Shown here: positions 5,445-6,170 of the stretch, one piece after another
Layout: each line of letters opens with the position of its first letter
Position numbering within the stretch: the first letter of the stretch is position 1
Source of the DNA: DATBFU01 sp046735265
Lineage (GTDB): Bacteria; Acidobacteriota; Thermoanaerobaculia; UBA5066; Gp7-AA6
Direction of reading: 5' to 3'
Assembly (NCBI GenBank): GCA_046735265.1
Contig: JBKPSZ010000013.1
Span: 1-6,170, forward strand
Length of the DNA: 6,170 bases
The notes under the pieces: generated by a model
The model's database searches: none
Told to the model about the DNA's origin: nothing
The model's input: only the letters and a program-made list of their open reading frames with translations
Made by a program: the position numbers and the translations under genes

Positions 5445-6170
5445 ATGAGCATCGAGGGAACACTCGGGCGAATCAGCTTGCGGATGGCGAGCAAGCTCGA
5501 CCTCACCGAGTTGCTCTCGGAGATCACGAAGGGCCTGGTTCAAGACCTGGACGCCGCACTGGCGCGCATCTGGCTCATTCGCCCGGGGGACCTCTGCACG
5601 ACCTGCAGCATGGCCTCTCAGTGCCGGGACCGGACGCTGTGCCTCCACCTCGTCGCCAGCGCAGGCCTCGCCGAGCGCCTCGACGGCACTCATCGGCGTG
5701 TTCCTCTCGGCACTCTCAAGATTGGCTGGATCGCCAAGTCGCGTCAGCCAGTCATGACCAACGACCTTCTCGGCGATCCGCGCATCACGGAGAAGGAATG
5801 GGTCCGGCAAGAGCACCTGCGCGCCTTTGCAGGGTATCCTCTGGATTTCGGTGGTGAGCTCCTCGGAGTGCTCGCGATGTTCGCTCGGAGGGAACTGCTC
5901 AGTGAAGAATTCGATCGACTGGGCATGTTCGCCACTCATGCGGCGGTCGCGATCAAGAACGCCCATCTCTTCGAGGAAGTCTCGCACCTCTCGCGCCGCC
6001 TCGAGGCCGAGAATGTCTATCTCAGAGAGGAGCTGCGTGCGGAGCTGCGCCCGGGCATCGTGGGGAAGAGCGAGACCATTCGCGAGGTGCTCGCCAGCGT
6101 CGAGCGCGTCGCCCCCACCCAGTCGACCGTGCTCCTGCTCGGCGAGACCGGAACCGGGAAGGAGCTCTTC
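5445..6170 (+). CDS. Sigma-54-dependent transcriptional activator with Cys-rich GAF domain (partial, 3' cut)
   Basis: This is a bacterial enhancer-binding protein that would use ATP to open sigma-54 RNA polymerase promoters. The ATG at 5445 follows AGGAGG (5434-5439) by five bases. The frame is open for 242 codons to the window end. Residues about 18-175 form a GAF sensor domain (LDLTELLSEITKGL, then LGVLAMFARREL and FATHAAVAIKNA). It carries four cysteines at 51, 54, 60 and 66 (CTTCSMASQCRDRTLC). A short coiled-coil linker (about 176-203) rich in Leu and Glu follows. The sigma-54 AAA+ domain then begins with IVGKSETIREVLASVERVAP and ends here in the Walker A loop GETGTGKE (233-240). The GAFTGA loop, Walker B and DNA-binding domain would lie beyond the window. 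The cysteine set suggests metal or redox sensing, which is inference. The upstream Fis fragment may come from a paralogue of this gene. Confidence 0.9.
   Translation, partial: MSIEGTLGRISLRMASKLDLTELLSEITKGLVQDLDAALARIWLIRPGDLCTTCSMASQCRDRTLCLHLVASAGLAERLDGTHRRVPLGTLKIGWIAKSRQPVMTNDLLGDPRITEKEWVRQEHLRAFAGYPLDFGGELLGVLAMFARRELLSEEFDRLGMFATHAAVAIKNAHLFEEVSHLSRRLEAENVYLREELRAELRPGIVGKSETIREVLASVERVAPTQSTVLLLGETGTGKELF

Noticed and set aside
5256..5987. A 243-codon minus-strand open frame opposite the sigma-54 activator
   Set aside because: The plus strand carries unmistakable GAF and Walker A sequence with a strong ribosome binding site, so the minus frame is its shadow.
1..6170. Defence island, CRISPR, retron or phage-like system
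   Set aside because: No repeat-spacer array, reverse transcriptase, nuclease, integrase or structural phage gene is recognisable on either strand.

Overview
The window is very GC-rich with strong G/C preference at third codon positions. It mixes Ser/Thr protein kinase genes, a GAF plus sigma-54 AAA+ activator and an EmrAB-type efflux pump. That combination suggests a large-genome, regulator-rich Gram-negative bacterium of the myxobacterial/deltaproteobacterial or a similar soil or candidate-phylum type. This is inferred from gene content only; no marker gene is present.

Left part (1-3126): a Ser/Thr kinase gene runs leftwards off the window edge from a GTG start at 142. Divergent from it is a two-gene operon, an EmrA-like membrane fusion protein (380-1555) and an EmrB-like DHA2 transporter (1552-3126), joined by a GTGA stop/start overlap. 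The roughly 240 bp between the divergent genes hold a perfect 12-bp palindrome, an inverted repeat and paired GTGACG words that could serve as operator sites.

Middle part (3137-5351): this region is full of broken genes. On the minus strand, reading from right to left, are a 21-codon remnant of the same kinase N-terminus seen at the left edge, the first 49 codons of a 3-hydroxyacyl-CoA/L-carnitine dehydrogenase, an intact OsmC-like gene whose usual first cysteine is serine, and a kinase pseudogene that jumps from its glycine-rich loop to a beta-propeller-like C-terminus. On the plus strand are a possible FixJ-type receiver remnant and a kinase N-terminus whose catalytic loop is scrambled by two compensating one-base indels. 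That kinase is then joined out of frame to the Fis-type C-terminus of a sigma-54 activator. Two loci appear to have kept their gene ends and lost the middle.

Right part (5445-6170): an intact start of a sigma-54-dependent activator, with a four-cysteine GAF domain and a Walker A motif, cut by the window end.

In short, a working efflux operon and a working OsmC gene flank and sit within a deletion-scarred stretch of signalling genes. No RNA gene, CRISPR array or transposase was seen.
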